Source: Anaerococcus sp. (GTDB lineage: Bacteria > Bacillota > Clostridia > Tissierellales > Peptoniphilaceae). Taken from it: a stretch of 64,000 nucleotides of DNA. Made by a program: the position numbers and the translations under genes. Position 1 is the stretch's first letter; each line of letters opens with the position of its first letter. The stretch spans positions 470 through 64,469 of the forward strand of contig JAUNLG010000009.1 in NCBI GenBank assembly GCA_030532385.1, written 5' to 3'. The notes under the pieces were generated by a model. It saw only the letters and a list, made by a program, of their open reading frames with translations. It was not told where the DNA came from and did not search any database. Positions 35,027-43,798 of the stretch are shown here, in pieces.

Positions 35027-36232
35027 TTAATCTTCTCTGAAAAGCGGCATGGACATACACCTTGGCCCTCCCCTACCTACTGTTAGGGTTTGGGAGTCTA
35101 GCTTTATTGTTTCAATATCATTTAATTCAAGCATCTTATTGGTTACAACATTTCTCTTATAAACTATAACCTTGCCTGGAGCTATAGCTAGGGTGTTTGA
35201 CCCATCTGTCCACTGCTCTCTTAGGGCTGCTATTGGATCTCCCCCTCCACAAGGAAGAAGTCTAATTTTATCAAGACCTAGGGCATCTTTTAGAAGGTCA
35301 TCAAGGCTTTTTTCCAAGTAGTCATGGGAGATCTTGCCATCTTTTTCATAAAATTTGACAGCCCTTAGGGTCTTTATTATTCCAGGATGATAGGTGAAAG
35401 TATCATAGTCTATTTGGGTAAAGACAGTATCTAGGTGCATATAGGCTCTTTCATTTGGAATTTCAATTCCTATAATCTCCTTTACCTTGGTAGTTTCATC
35501 TAGGATTAACCTTTGGGCAAGCTTTTCTATAGCCTCTTTTTGGCTTCTTTGACTAATCCCAATCATAAGAAGGTTTTCATTAATACTTAGAATATCTCCA
35601 CCTTCTATATGATAGTCCTGGTTCCTGCCATAATAATCAACTATCTCTTTATAGTCCTTGTGGTGATTAAAGATATAATCAGCATAGATAGTCTCTCTTT
35701 TCCTTGTCTTAGAATACATGGTGTTGATGCTTACCCCACTTCCTATAGATGAGAAGGGATCTCTTGTAAAATAAAGGTTAGGCATAGGGTTTATGGCTGT
35801 ATATTTTTGGTCAAATACCAAATGACCCTCTCCTATACCAAGTTCTCTTAGGGTAACCCCGCTCATTGTCTTTAGGATAAAATCCTTGTCATCTTTTATG
35901 GATGATAAAAATTCTTTGGCTTTTTCATAGACTAACTTATCATCAATCTCCGCTTCTTTTAAGTATTGGTTCAAAAATTGATCTCTAAGGTCCTTGTTAT
36001 CCTTGATAGTCTCTGCCATCAAATCTTCTAAGTATAAGACTTCTATCCCATTGTCTATAAAGATTTTGGCAAATTCATCATGCTCCTCTCTAGCCTTATC
36101 TAGGTCTGGGATATCATCAAATAAGAGTTCATCAAGGCTAGATGGAGTAAGGTTTAATAGCTCTTCTCCTGGCCTATGCAATAAGACAGTCTTTAGTGGT
36201 TTGATTTCATTGTTGACATTGATTTTTCTCAT
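35027..36232 (-). CDS. arcA: Arginine deiminase
   Basis: 401 residues, normal length. It converts arginine to citrulline and ammonia, the first step of the ADI pathway, which yields ATP and raises pH. Visible are the guanidine-binding LYFTRDPFSSIG (about 163-174), HIEGGDIL (about 213, catalytic Glu/His region), MHLDTVFTQID (about 268) and the nucleophilic Cys in GGPRCMSMPL (about residue 393). No arcB, arcC or antiporter gene is adjacent. The leader contains an unexplained terminator (36260-36290). Confidence 0.96.
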   Translation of the reverse strand: MRKINVNNEIKPLKTVLLHRPGEELLNLTPSSLDELLFDDIPDLDKAREEHDEFAKIFIDNGIEVLYLEDLMAETIKDNKDLRDQFLNQYLKEAEIDDKLVYEKAKEFLSSIKDDKDFILKTMSGVTLRELGIGEGHLVFDQKYTAINPMPNLYFTRDPFSSIGSGVSINTMYSKTRKRETIYADYIFNHHKDYKEIVDYYGRNQDYHIEGGDILSINENLLMIGISQRSQKEAIEKLAQRLILDETTKVKEIIGIEIPNERAYMHLDTVFTQIDYDTFTYHPGIIKTLRAVKFYEKDGKISHDYLEKSLDDLLKDALGLDKIRLLPCGGGDPIAALREQWTDGSNTLAIAPGKVIVYKRNVVTNKMLELNDIETIKLDSQTLTVGRGGPRCMSMPLFRED

Positions 36233-36259
36233 GGCTCCTCCAAATTTGTAAAATTTCTT

Positions 36260-36337
36260 AAAAAAAAGGCAGTTTTCTTAGAAAACTACCTATTATCAAT
36301 TAGCTTGGCCAATATCTTTAGTTGTACCTTCATTATA
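36260..36337 (-). promoter_or_regulatory. arcA leader with promoter and attenuator-like terminator
   Basis: Minus-strand TATAAT (36332-36337) should start a transcript near 36325. About 35 bases later an intrinsic terminator forms (AGTTTTC 36271-36277 with GAAAACT 36281-36287, extended by flanking pairs, then eight Ts), ending 28 bp before the arcA ATG. No minus-strand gene lies upstream within 2 kb, so this hairpin acts within arcA's own leader. Confidence 0.65.
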
Positions 36338-36395
36338 TCAAATTTTTTATAAAATAAAAAGACTATCCCAAAACCTTATAAGATTAGGCGGGGGC

Positions 36396-36448
36396 TTGCA
36401 AAAAATCTTTTAACAAGTTATAATATAAGATATTGTCAATAACAATAT
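36396..36448 (+). promoter_or_regulatory. Promoter and operator-like palindrome of the flavin lipoprotein gene
   Basis: TTGCAA (36396-36401), 17-bp spacer, TATAAT (36419-36424). The predicted start falls in a palindrome, ATATTGT-CAATA-ACAATAT (36430-36448), well placed for repression. The ribosome site GGAGGG follows. The regulator is not known. Confidence 0.75.
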
Positions 36449-36459
36449 AGGAGGGATAT

Positions 36460-37563
36460 ATGAAAAAAATTAATATTGCTACACTTATGCTTGCATCAGC
36501 TTTAGTTTTAAGTGCATGTTCTACAAATGAAGATACAGCAGAAGAAACTGAAACTGAAGTAACTGAGCAAAGTGAACAAACCGAGGCTAGTGATTCAGAA
36601 GAAACAACTGAAGAAGAAAGCGAAGAAGGAGAAGAAGTTAGTGAGAATGCCGAAGGAAATGTAATCCTTCACAGGGCATACCCACGTGAAGAAGCTCCAA
36701 GCTCCTTTACCCGTGTAGTAGTTGCTACAAGTGGAGATAAGATAGTAGGAGTATCACTAAATGAGTACCAATATGCAGATAGCGAAAATGGTTATGAGCC
36801 AGTAATTAACTCAGATAAGGCTTTTGGTGAAGGAACTGCTGAAGGTAAGATGCTTATATCAAAACTAGATAATGAAGAATTTTACTCATCACAAATGAAA
36901 GAAGCAGGCTCACCAACAACTCTTGCTGACACCTACAAGGGTATAGCAGACTTTGCAACAGGTAAAACTATAGAAGAGTTAGAAACTTACCTAGATGAGA
37001 CAAGCGATGAAGAAATCATCGATGCAATCTCAACTGCAACTTTCCACTCAACACCTATCCTACTAAGACAAGTTCTAGAAGCTGCTAAGGATGATTCTTT
37101 TACAAGCGTTGGCTTTGCAGAAGATCCAGAAGCTCTAACCTTTAAGTCAGCAACAGCTGCTCCACACGGAGATAAGTCATTTGCAGACCTAGTAGTTGTA
37201 ATGGAAGGCGATAAGATCGTAGCTGCAAGCTTTGATGAATTCCAATACATGAATGGAACAAGCGTTGCTAATGAAGGTGGCAAGTTTGTAGAAAACTATG
37301 CAGATAGTGAAAAAGTTTTAGGATCAAAACTAGAAAATAACGAATCTTACTCACAAAACATGGCTGATAAGGCTGAAGCTACAACATCAATAAAGGATAA
37401 CTTTGAAGCAATCCAAAACTTTGTTGCAGGAAAAACTGTAGCAGAAATTGAAGAAGCCCTAGCTTCTGCTGGAGAAGAAGGAATCGTTGATAGCGTAACA
37501 GGTGCAACCCTAGTTGATACAGCAGGATACCTACAAGCTATAGTTGATACAGCAAAAATGTAA
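36460..37563 (+). CDS. FMN-binding-domain lipoprotein with one flavinylation motif
   Basis: 367 residues. Lipoprotein signal peptide with lipobox LSAC (Cys 20), then a Glu/Thr-rich acidic linker to about residue 65 and two homologous domains (about 68-205 and 220-367). The second ends in DSVTGATLVDT, the D-x-x-T-G-A-T motif at which ApbE attaches FMN to Thr. The first has DAISTATFHST at the same place and lacks the TGAT core. Such proteins carry electrons outside the membrane in Gram-positive bacteria. No apbE gene lies in the window. Monocistronic; a terminator follows. Confidence 0.75.
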   Translation: MKKINIATLMLASALVLSACSTNEDTAEETETEVTEQSEQTEASDSEETTEEESEEGEEVSENAEGNVILHRAYPREEAPSSFTRVVVATSGDKIVGVSLNEYQYADSENGYEPVINSDKAFGEGTAEGKMLISKLDNEEFYSSQMKEAGSPTTLADTYKGIADFATGKTIEELETYLDETSDEEIIDAISTATFHSTPILLRQVLEAAKDDSFTSVGFAEDPEALTFKSATAAPHGDKSFADLVVVMEGDKIVAASFDEFQYMNGTSVANEGGKFVENYADSEKVLGSKLENNESYSQNMADKAEATTSIKDNFEAIQNFVAGKTVAEIEEALASAGEEGIVDSVTGATLVDTAGYLQAIVDTAKM

Positions 37564-37577
37564 GATAAAACAAATTT

Positions 37578-37612
37578 AGAGGAAGTTGACCTAGTCAGCT
37601 CCTCTTTTTTTT
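37578..37612 (+). terminator. Terminator of the flavin lipoprotein gene
   Basis: AGAGGA (37578-37583) pairs with TCCTCT (37600-37605) with an inner GTTGAC/GTCAGC stem, followed by eight Ts. Confidence 0.85.
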
Positions 37613-37633
37613 GTGGATTTTTTTAAAATACAT

Positions 37634-37682
37634 TTGACAACAATACTTGTCAGATATATAATAATGACAAAGATACTTGTCA
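37634..37682 (+). promoter_or_regulatory. Consensus promoter with duplicated operator of the XRE gene
   Basis: TTGACA (37634-37639), 17-bp spacer and TATAAT (37657-37662) make a full consensus promoter. Two copies of TGACAA-N6-TTGTCA (37635-37652 and 37665-37682), both with the half-site ATACTTGTCA, lie 30 bp apart centre to centre on either side of the -10. The first covers the -35 and the second the start site, so binding by the encoded XRE protein would shut the promoter off. Confidence 0.85.
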
Positions 37683-37702
37683 AACTTTAGAAAGGAGGTC
37701 CC

Positions 37703-37915
37703 ATGCCCCTATATAATAAGGTGAGTACTTTTAGAAAGGAAAAAGGCCTTAACCAAGAAGACTTAGGCAAATTAGTGGGAGTATCAAGACAGACAATCTC
37801 TCTTATAGAAAGAGGAGATTACAACCCTTCCATTATAGTTTGCCTTAAGCTTGCTAGGGTCTTTGAAAAATCTGTGGAGGAGGTATTCTCATATGTTGAA
37901 GACGAAAGGAAGTAA
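37703..37915 (+). CDS. XRE-family transcriptional regulator
   Basis: 70 residues that consist almost only of a helix-turn-helix: VSTFRKEKGLNQEDLGKLVGVSRQTISLIERGDYNPSI, recognition helix at SRQTISLIE (quoted in part). It belongs to the small YgzD-like group. GAAAGGAGG precedes the ATG. It is co-transcribed with a six-helix membrane protein 1 bp downstream. The paired operators in its promoter suggest autoregulation. Confidence 0.92.
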   Translation: MPLYNKVSTFRKEKGLNQEDLGKLVGVSRQTISLIERGDYNPSIIVCLKLARVFEKSVEEVFSYVEDERK

Positions 37916-37916
37916 A

Positions 37917-38636
37917 ATGAACTCGAAGGTTAAATTTTTTCTAAAGATTCTAGGAATTTCGATCCTAGGTCTTATGGTTGGTATGGTTTTCGTAAATCCA
38001 AGTCTTAGGTATATTAATAAATTTTTAGAAGTTGCTGAAGATTTTCTATCTAGGAATATATTCCCAATATTTATTTTAGTATCTATTGGTTTAGGTCTTA
38101 TGGCCTACATAAGTTATAGGATAGGCAAGAAAAAAGTCTTAGAATCCTTATCCAATGATGATGGTATTAGGGGAGATTTTAATTTAAAATTATCCCTTGC
38201 TCTTTCTGATATTACTATAGTTCTAAGTTTTCTTCTAACCTTTAGTTTTATAAAGTCTAGGCTAGAAAACGCTTATAACTTAACTACAGCAATTATCCAG
38301 CTAATAATTTTAGTTAGTCTTGTATTCTTTTTATCCTATCTTAATAAGTTTAATGTAGACTTGCTTAAAAAAATAGACCCAAACTTATATGATAAGACTT
38401 TGAACCTAAGATTTTATAGCAAATTTATCGAGTCTATGGATGAAAGAGAAAAATATGATAGCTACAGGGCAGGATATAAAGCCTATAAAAATATGGTTCT
38501 AGCATGTTTTATAGCCATACTCCCTCTAGGTTTTATTCTTATAACTATAGGCGAATCACTACTCCCAATTTATATCTTAGGCGGGGTTTTGATCACTGGA
38601 TATACCTCCTATATAAAAAATATTGATAATAAATAA
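37917..38636 (+). CDS. Six-helix membrane protein paired with the XRE regulator
   Basis: 239 residues with six predicted membrane helices (about 7-27, 45-68, 90-115, 122-145, 180-200 and 208-227) and short loops. It has no recognised catalytic motif. Small XRE regulators followed by a DUF3169-like membrane protein are a common Gram-positive pairing, and this looks like one, but I assign it by layout only. Start chosen at 37917 because AAAGGAAG lies 6 bp upstream, inside the end of the regulator gene; longer in-frame starts overlap that gene. Confidence 0.7.
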   Translation: MNSKVKFFLKILGISILGLMVGMVFVNPSLRYINKFLEVAEDFLSRNIFPIFILVSIGLGLMAYISYRIGKKKVLESLSNDDGIRGDFNLKLSLALSDITIVLSFLLTFSFIKSRLENAYNLTTAIIQLIILVSLVFFLSYLNKFNVDLLKKIDPNLYDKTLNLRFYSKFIESMDEREKYDSYRAGYKAYKNMVLACFIAILPLGFILITIGESLLPIYILGGVLITGYTSYIKNIDNK

Positions 38637-38682
38637 ATTCTAAGCAAGGTTTTGTTTCTAAAAATTTTAGATCCTACTTAAA

Positions 38683-38718
38683 AAACCAGCATGGATAAGG
38701 TCCAATGCTGGTTTTTTA
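38683..38718. terminator. Bidirectional terminator, XRE operon / ugpB
   Basis: AAAACCAGCAT and ATGCTGGTTTTTT pair across a 12-base loop, with A and T runs for the two convergent operons. Confidence 0.85.
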
Positions 38719-38743
38719 TGATTAAAGTCATTATTATATTTTA

Positions 38744-40087
38744 TTATTGGGCAAAGTCTGATTCAAATTGTGGTGCAAAGGCTTCAAGCTCTGCCTTAAC
38801 ATCTGCATCCTTATTTGAAAGTATGCTTTCAAGTAAGCTTCCTATATCATTGTAGGCTTGTTGACTTCCTTCTACTAGTGGTCTTGAGAATAATTTCTCA
38901 CTTGCTTCAGATAGGATTGGTGCAATGCTTGAGTCAGATGATTGGTAGGCCTCATCTTCTACTGAAGATTTTCTAGCTGGCATGTAGCCTGTATCTAGGG
39001 CAAATTGAATTTGTGCATCCTTGCTTTGTAGGAATTTTAGATATTTGAAGGCTGCAGCCTTTTCTTCATCACTTGCCTTATCAAACATGTAGATGTTGGT
39101 ACCTTGTTGGAAGGCATTTTCTGCTGGATATGGAGCAGCAGCGTAGGTAAATTTATCCTCTACTCCCTCTTTGATATATACTTCACCAGCGTTTGATCCT
39201 ATATAAGCACCTGCTTGCTCGTTGGCAAATGGACCTGACATATATTGGTCTGTTCCTGCTATTCTAAAGTAGCCTTCTTTTACTCCATCATTGTAGTAAT
39301 TTACTGCTTCTACTGATTCAGGACTTGTTATATCTAATGATCCATCAAATTCTACGCCCTTATTTTTTAGGTAGGTTACATAATAGTTTGATAGGGAGTC
39401 AAATCCTACACCAGGTATGCCCTTTTCTTCATATATCTTTTGTGATACTTCTTTTAATTCTTCATAGCTTGTTGGTACTTCAAGGCCTAATTCCTCAAAT
39501 AGGTCTTTGTTATACCAGAATACTTCTGTTGATTTATTAAATGGAATACCGATAATTCTGCCATCTTGTTCGATTTCTTCTCTTATTCCTGGGAAGATAT
39601 CTTCATAATCTTCTATCCCATCTTCACCCTTTACAAAATCTGTAAGGTCAGCTACCATGCCTGCATTATCAAATTGTAACATCCAGTCAGGATAAGCTTG
39701 GGTTATGATTGGTAAATCCTTAGGTGATTGCATAGATGCAACTAAGGCTTGGTTTAGGTCTCCATAACCACCCTTGTTTTGTAGGTTGATTGTTATATTT
39801 GGATTTTCTTCTTCAAATTGTTGGGTTAGTTTTTCAAGGGCTTCTCCTTGGCCGCCTCCCATAGCATGCCAGAAGACAACTTCTATTGCTTCTGCCTCAT
39901 TAGCTTGGTCTTCTTCTTCTGAAGGCTCCTCGCTAACTTCTTCTTTATCTTCGCCTTCAGTTTGGCTTTCTTCTACTTCTTGACTAGGCGCATCCGCTCC
40001 TTGATCAGCTTCTTGGTTACTTCCGCAAGCTGTAAATACTCCTAATGATAGGATGAGAGCTGCTAACATTGATAATTTTCTTTTCAT
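38744..40087 (-). CDS. ugpB: Ugp-type ABC transporter substrate-binding lipoprotein
   Basis: 447 residues. Lipobox FTAC (Cys 21), acidic linker to about residue 65, then a family 1 solute-binding domain beginning VVFWHAMGGGQGEALEKL, with FNKSTEVFWYNKDLFEELGL and a C-terminal SRPLVEGSQQAYNDI. The WHAMGG start and FNKSTEVFWYN are typical of UgpB, the sn-glycerol-3-phosphate binder; related binders take other sugars, so the substrate is probable rather than proven. It is last in the transporter operon, 66 bp after ugpE. Confidence 0.85.
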   Translation of the reverse strand: MKRKLSMLAALILSLGVFTACGSNQEADQGADAPSQEVEESQTEGEDKEEVSEEPSEEEDQANEAEAIEVVFWHAMGGGQGEALEKLTQQFEEENPNITINLQNKGGYGDLNQALVASMQSPKDLPIITQAYPDWMLQFDNAGMVADLTDFVKGEDGIEDYEDIFPGIREEIEQDGRIIGIPFNKSTEVFWYNKDLFEELGLEVPTSYEELKEVSQKIYEEKGIPGVGFDSLSNYYVTYLKNKGVEFDGSLDITSPESVEAVNYYNDGVKEGYFRIAGTDQYMSGPFANEQAGAYIGSNAGEVYIKEGVEDKFTYAAAPYPAENAFQQGTNIYMFDKASDEEKAAAFKYLKFLQSKDAQIQFALDTGYMPARKSSVEDEAYQSSDSSIAPILSEASEKLFSRPLVEGSQQAYNDIGSLLESILSNKDADVKAELEAFAPQFESDFAQ

Positions 40088-40153
40088 AATCTCTCCTTTA
40101 TTTTATAAAATTACCTTCTTTACTATTATATCCCATTTTTCCTATCTTTAAAA

Positions 40154-40972
40154 TTATCTTTTGATTCCCCCAAAGGATACACCACTTAGGATTTGCTTTC
40201 TAAAGATAAAATATAAGATTAGGATAGGCAGGATTGTTATTGTAGATGCTGCCATTTGTAGGTGGATTAAGTGTCCTGCTTCTGATGCAAAGGCTGATAA
40301 TCCATTACTTATTAGTCTCATTTCTGTTGAGTTTGTTACAAGAAGTGGCCACAAAAAAGAGTTCCATCCTGTTATAAAGTTTAAAAGACCTATGGTAAAG
40401 AGGGTTGACTTGGACATAGGAACTACTACCCTTGTTATAAATTCAAAATCGCTAGCCCCATCTACCTTGGCTGCATTATAAAAGTCCTTAGGGATTGACC
40501 TTAAAAACTCCTTTAGGTAGAAAATATAAAACACTGAAGCCAAAAACGGAATTATTAGGGCAGTATAGGTATCTATAAGTCCTAGCCTTGCTATGGTTGA
40601 GAAGTTTGTAAATATTATTATCTCAAAGGGAATCATCAAAAGAGATAACATAAAGTTTTGCAAAAGCTTCTTATACTTAAAGTTTAAAAAGTTTAAGGCA
40701 AAGGCTGATAGGACTGTAGTTAAAAGGGTCACTAGGGTGTTTGCCAGGGTAACTATTATAGTATTTATAAAGTATCTTCCGAAAGGAGCTACTTCCATAG
40801 CCTCACTATAGTTAGAAAATAAGGGCTTATCTGGAAAAAGCTTTGGTGGAATACTGGTTACTTCTTGAAAGCTCATCAGGGATGATGAGATCATATATAA
40901 GAATGGGAATAAGGTAATTATTGCCATTATGAGGACGAAGATATATCCTATGATTTTTAATGCTTTATTCAT
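40154..40972 (-). CDS. ugpE: Ugp-type ABC transporter permease E
   Basis: 272 residues, six membrane helices. EAA motif NAAKVDGASDFEFITRVVVP (about residues 166-185) contacts the ATPase, typical of the CUT1 MalG/UgpE branch. It starts 2 bp after ugpA ends. Confidence 0.88.
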   Translation of the reverse strand: MNKALKIIGYIFVLIMAIITLFPFLYMISSSLMSFQEVTSIPPKLFPDKPLFSNYSEAMEVAPFGRYFINTIIVTLANTLVTLLTTVLSAFALNFLNFKYKKLLQNFMLSLLMIPFEIIIFTNFSTIARLGLIDTYTALIIPFLASVFYIFYLKEFLRSIPKDFYNAAKVDGASDFEFITRVVVPMSKSTLFTIGLLNFITGWNSFLWPLLVTNSTEMRLISNGLSAFASEAGHLIHLQMAASTITILPILILYFIFRKQILSGVSFGGIKR

Positions 40973-40974
40973 AA

Positions 40975-41856
40975 CTAGCGTCCGATCCTTTCTATAATTT
41001 TCTTTTGTAAAAATGTCAATATAAGGAGGAATAAGAATAAGATTACTCCTGCTGCCATGGCCTGACCATACCTATATTCCACATAAAACTTATTGTAGAT
41101 ATAAAATACTGCAGTCATTAGCCTATTACCTACACCAGCCCTTCCATTAAAGAGGGCAAAGATAGAATTATATACCTTAAAGGCTGATATAAAACTTGTC
41201 AAAAATAAGAAGGTTAAGATTGACTTAAGCTCTGGTAGGGTAATTTTCCTAAATTGCTCCCAAGGGCTTGCCCCAAACATATCTGCGACCTTGTAATAAG
41301 ACTTATCAATCCCCCTAAGACCTGCAAGGATAACAATGATATTAAAGGCTAGGGCTGACCAAACTCCAAATATGATCAAGGCTAGCATATTATAATCAGG
41401 GTTATTAAGGAAATCTATAGGTCCAAGTCCAAAAAAGCCTAATAGGTAATTTATAAAGCCATAATCTCCATTTAACAAATACCTAAAGACAATACCTATA
41501 GCAATGACGCTTGTAAGGTAGGGGATAAAGAATATGGTTTCAAAAAACTTATGGCCTTTGATATTTTGATTTAATACTAGGGCTATAAACATGGATATGA
41601 TTATAGATAGGGGTACAACGGTTACTGAATAAATCAAAGTATTTACCATGGCCCTTCTAAATATAGGGTCCTTTAAAACAACAGGAAAGTTTGAAAGTCC
41701 TACAAATTCTGGATTTAGGATATTATTACTTTGAAGACTCATTATAAAGGTTCTAATAAGTGGATAGACTGAAAATATCATAATGGCTATTAGGGCTGGG
41801 AGCAAAAATAGCCAGGCCTTATTGGATTTTTCAGCAGAATACTTCCATTTTTTCAT
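40975..41856 (-). CDS. ugpA: Ugp-type ABC transporter permease A
   Basis: 293 residues, six membrane helices. EAA motif KVADMFGASPWEQFRKITLP (about residues 190-209) and NTLIYSV near the start of the domain match MalF/UgpA-type permeases. Its start overlaps the ATPase stop by 1 bp, and ugpE follows after 2 bp. Confidence 0.88.
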   Translation of the reverse strand: MKKWKYSAEKSNKAWLFLLPALIAIMIFSVYPLIRTFIMSLQSNNILNPEFVGLSNFPVVLKDPIFRRAMVNTLIYSVTVVPLSIIISMFIALVLNQNIKGHKFFETIFFIPYLTSVIAIGIVFRYLLNGDYGFINYLLGFFGLGPIDFLNNPDYNMLALIIFGVWSALAFNIIVILAGLRGIDKSYYKVADMFGASPWEQFRKITLPELKSILTFLFLTSFISAFKVYNSIFALFNGRAGVGNRLMTAVFYIYNKFYVEYRYGQAMAAGVILFLFLLILTFLQKKIIERIGR

Positions 41857-42926
41857 CAGTAAACTCTCTTTCCATCTTGGTCAAATAAATAGATAGCCTC
41901 ATAGTTAAGGTCTATATTTATAAGATCACCTGGTTTAATGGCAAGCTTAGAATCAACTACCATCCTTGAAGCTTGGTTGTTTAGATCAAAGTGAAGGATC
42001 ATATACCTTCCTATCATTTCAATAGAAGAAACCTCTACTTTAATTCTTCCATTATCATCTAAAATAAAATGCTCAGGCCTTATACCAAGCAGGTAGGACT
42101 TATCCTTTAGGTCATCTTTAAATCTTGTAGACAAAAGCTCATCAAGACCTATTGAAAAGTCCTTGGTCCTAAGCATAGGATTTGCATTTTCAAGCTCATA
42201 TATATTTATAATAGGGTTTCCTATAAATTTTGCCACAAAAAGATTGGCAGGTTCTAGGTAAAGATTTTGTGGAATATCGTATTGTTGGATAACTCCCTCA
42301 TCCATTAGGGCAATATAGTCACTTATAGATAGGGCCTCTTCTTGGTCGTGGGTTACAAATATTGTTGTAACTCCAACTTCTTTTACAATATTTCTAATCT
42401 CTTCCCTAATAGACAACCTAAGTCTTGCATCTAGGTTGGATAAGGGTTCATCCAAAAGCAGGGTCTTTGGGTTTTGTATAAGGGCACGGGCAATAGCCAC
42501 CCTTTGCTGCTGGCCACCTGATATTTGGGAAGGCTTTTTATCCTTAATATCCCCTATATAGGTTAGGTCCATATATTTTTGGGCAATTTTTATGGCCTCA
42601 TCTTTTTTAATCTTCTTTTCTCCCACAGTTAGGGGAAAGATTATATTTTCAAGAACACTCATATGAGGATAAAGGGCATAATTTTGAAAAACCATACCTA
42701 TATCCCTATCCTTAGGGTGTTTTCCTATAATAGAATCCCCATCAAATGAAATATCTCCCGCACTTGGATCTAGGATACCTGCTATTATATTTAGGATTGT
42801 TGACTTACCACAACCTGATGGTCCCAAAAGAGTTACCAAGGCCCCATCTTTTATATCTAGGTTGATAGATTTTAGGGCCTCATAGCCATTGTCATAAACT
42901 TTATTTAGATTACTAATCTTAATCAT
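41856..42926 (-). CDS. ugpC: Ugp-type ABC transporter ATPase
   Basis: 356 residues. Walker A GPSGCGKST (about 35-43), Q-loop VFQNYALYPHMSV, signature [15 protein letters not shown], Walker B LLLDEPLSNLD, switch His in VTHDQEEAL, then a TOBE/MalK-like C-terminal domain with LGIRPEHF. This is the carbohydrate-uptake type 1 ATPase that energises UgpAE. Confidence 0.9.
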   Translation of the reverse strand: MIKISNLNKVYDNGYEALKSINLDIKDGALVTLLGPSGCGKSTILNIIAGILDPSAGDISFDGDSIIGKHPKDRDIGMVFQNYALYPHMSVLENIIFPLTVGEKKIKKDEAIKIAQKYMDLTYIGDIKDKKPSQISGGQQQRVAIARALIQNPKTLLLDEPLSNLDARLRLSIREEIRNIVKEVGVTTIFVTHDQEEALSISDYIALMDEGVIQQYDIPQNLYLEPANLFVAKFIGNPIINIYELENANPMLRTKDFSIGLDELLSTRFKDDLKDKSYLLGIRPEHFILDDNGRIKVEVSSIEMIGRYMILHFDLNNQASRMVVDSKLAIKPGDLINIDLNYEAIYLFDQDGKRVY

Positions 42927-42935
42927 AATACCTCT

Positions 42936-43259
42936 CTATACTAAAGAATACCTAAGCAAGACTATAAGCATCACAACCATCATCCCTATACCAATTAAGG
43001 TAAAAGAATCTATCTGTTTTTTTAGGGCAAGGATAACAAGCCCAATAGATAGAAAAAATAGGAAAAGATAAAGCTGGATAAAGATGCCATCATCAAGCTT
43101 ATAAAAAATCAAACTCATTACTGCAACAGCTGCTATCAAAATTATTATTGATATATATATTTTATACCTCTTATTATCAATTATTGAATTAAGAAATGAT
43201 ATAGATGCAAAAACCATCAGCAAGGGCCACAGTAAGTAGTCAAAAAATAAATTTATCAT
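42936..43259 (-). CDS. Four-helix small membrane protein at the head of the ugp operon
   Basis: 107 residues with four predicted membrane helices and hardly any loops (FDYLLWPLLMVFASISFL; IYISIIILIAAVAVMSLIFY; IQLYLFLFFLSIGLVILAL; FTLIGIGMMVVMLIVLLRY). AGAGAGG precedes the ATG. It lies 9 bp before ugpC and is probably co-transcribed. I do not recognise the family, and its link to the transporter is inferred only from position. Confidence 0.7.
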   Translation of the reverse strand: MINLFFDYLLWPLLMVFASISFLNSIIDNKRYKIYISIIILIAAVAVMSLIFYKLDDGIFIQLYLFLFFLSIGLVILALKKQIDSFTLIGIGMMVVMLIVLLRYSLV

Positions 43260-43334
43260 AATACCTCTCTATAATTATATCATAAGAGAATAATAATGAT
43301 AGGAAGGTAAATAACTTTTACATGAAATATTATA

Positions 43335-43413
43335 AAAGAAAAAAATCTAGCAAGACTTCTAAGCACATCCTTACTAGGTTAAGGAAATATACTTATAAGT
43401 TTCTTGCTAGATT
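43335..43413 (-). terminator. Long-loop terminator of the polysaccharide operon
   Basis: AATCTAGCAAGA (43344-43355) pairs with TCTTGCTAGATT (43402-43413) around a 46-base loop that itself contains weaker pairing, followed on the minus strand by a T-rich tract. It lies right behind the SH3 lipoprotein gene. Confidence 0.7.
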
Positions 43414-43416
43414 ATA

Positions 43417-43797
43417 CTAGTTTACTTCTTCTAATAGGTCACTTCTTATATAGCCAGCTTGGCCATTGACTGATACCCTAGACCAACCATCAGTTTCTAA
43501 CAAAACTAGGATTTCATCTTTAGGATAGGCCTGGCCTACTATGTTGGAATCTGTTGATGCATCCAACCTAATATTTACAACATCATTTACCTTATAGGTT
43601 ACGCCCATACCCTCTTGGTCATTTTGATCTTCTTCTTGACTTTCTCCATTATTTTCTACAGTTTCATTCTCATCTACTGTAAGCTCTTCATTGACATCAC
43701 TTGCTTCTGGATGGCGTTTTGATACATATTCAGAATTTGAGCAAGATGCCATAAGTAAACTTAGGGAAAGTATAAGTAAAATTTTTGTCTTTTTCAT
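43417..43797 (-). CDS. SH3-domain lipoprotein
   Basis: 126 residues. Lipobox MASC (Cys 19), an acidic linker to about residue 62, then a bacterial SH3 domain (about residues 66-125, VNIRLDASTDSNIVGQAYPKD ... VNGQAGYIRSDLL, quoted in part) of the type that binds cell-wall peptidoglycan. The start at 43797 is preceded by GGAG at a good distance. It is last in the polysaccharide-type operon. Confidence 0.85.
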   Translation of the reverse strand: MKKTKILLILSLSLLMASCSNSEYVSKRHPEASDVNEELTVDENETVENNGESQEEDQNDQEGMGVTYKVNDVVNIRLDASTDSNIVGQAYPKDEILVLLETDGWSRVSVNGQAGYIRSDLLEEVN

Positions 43798-43798
43798 C

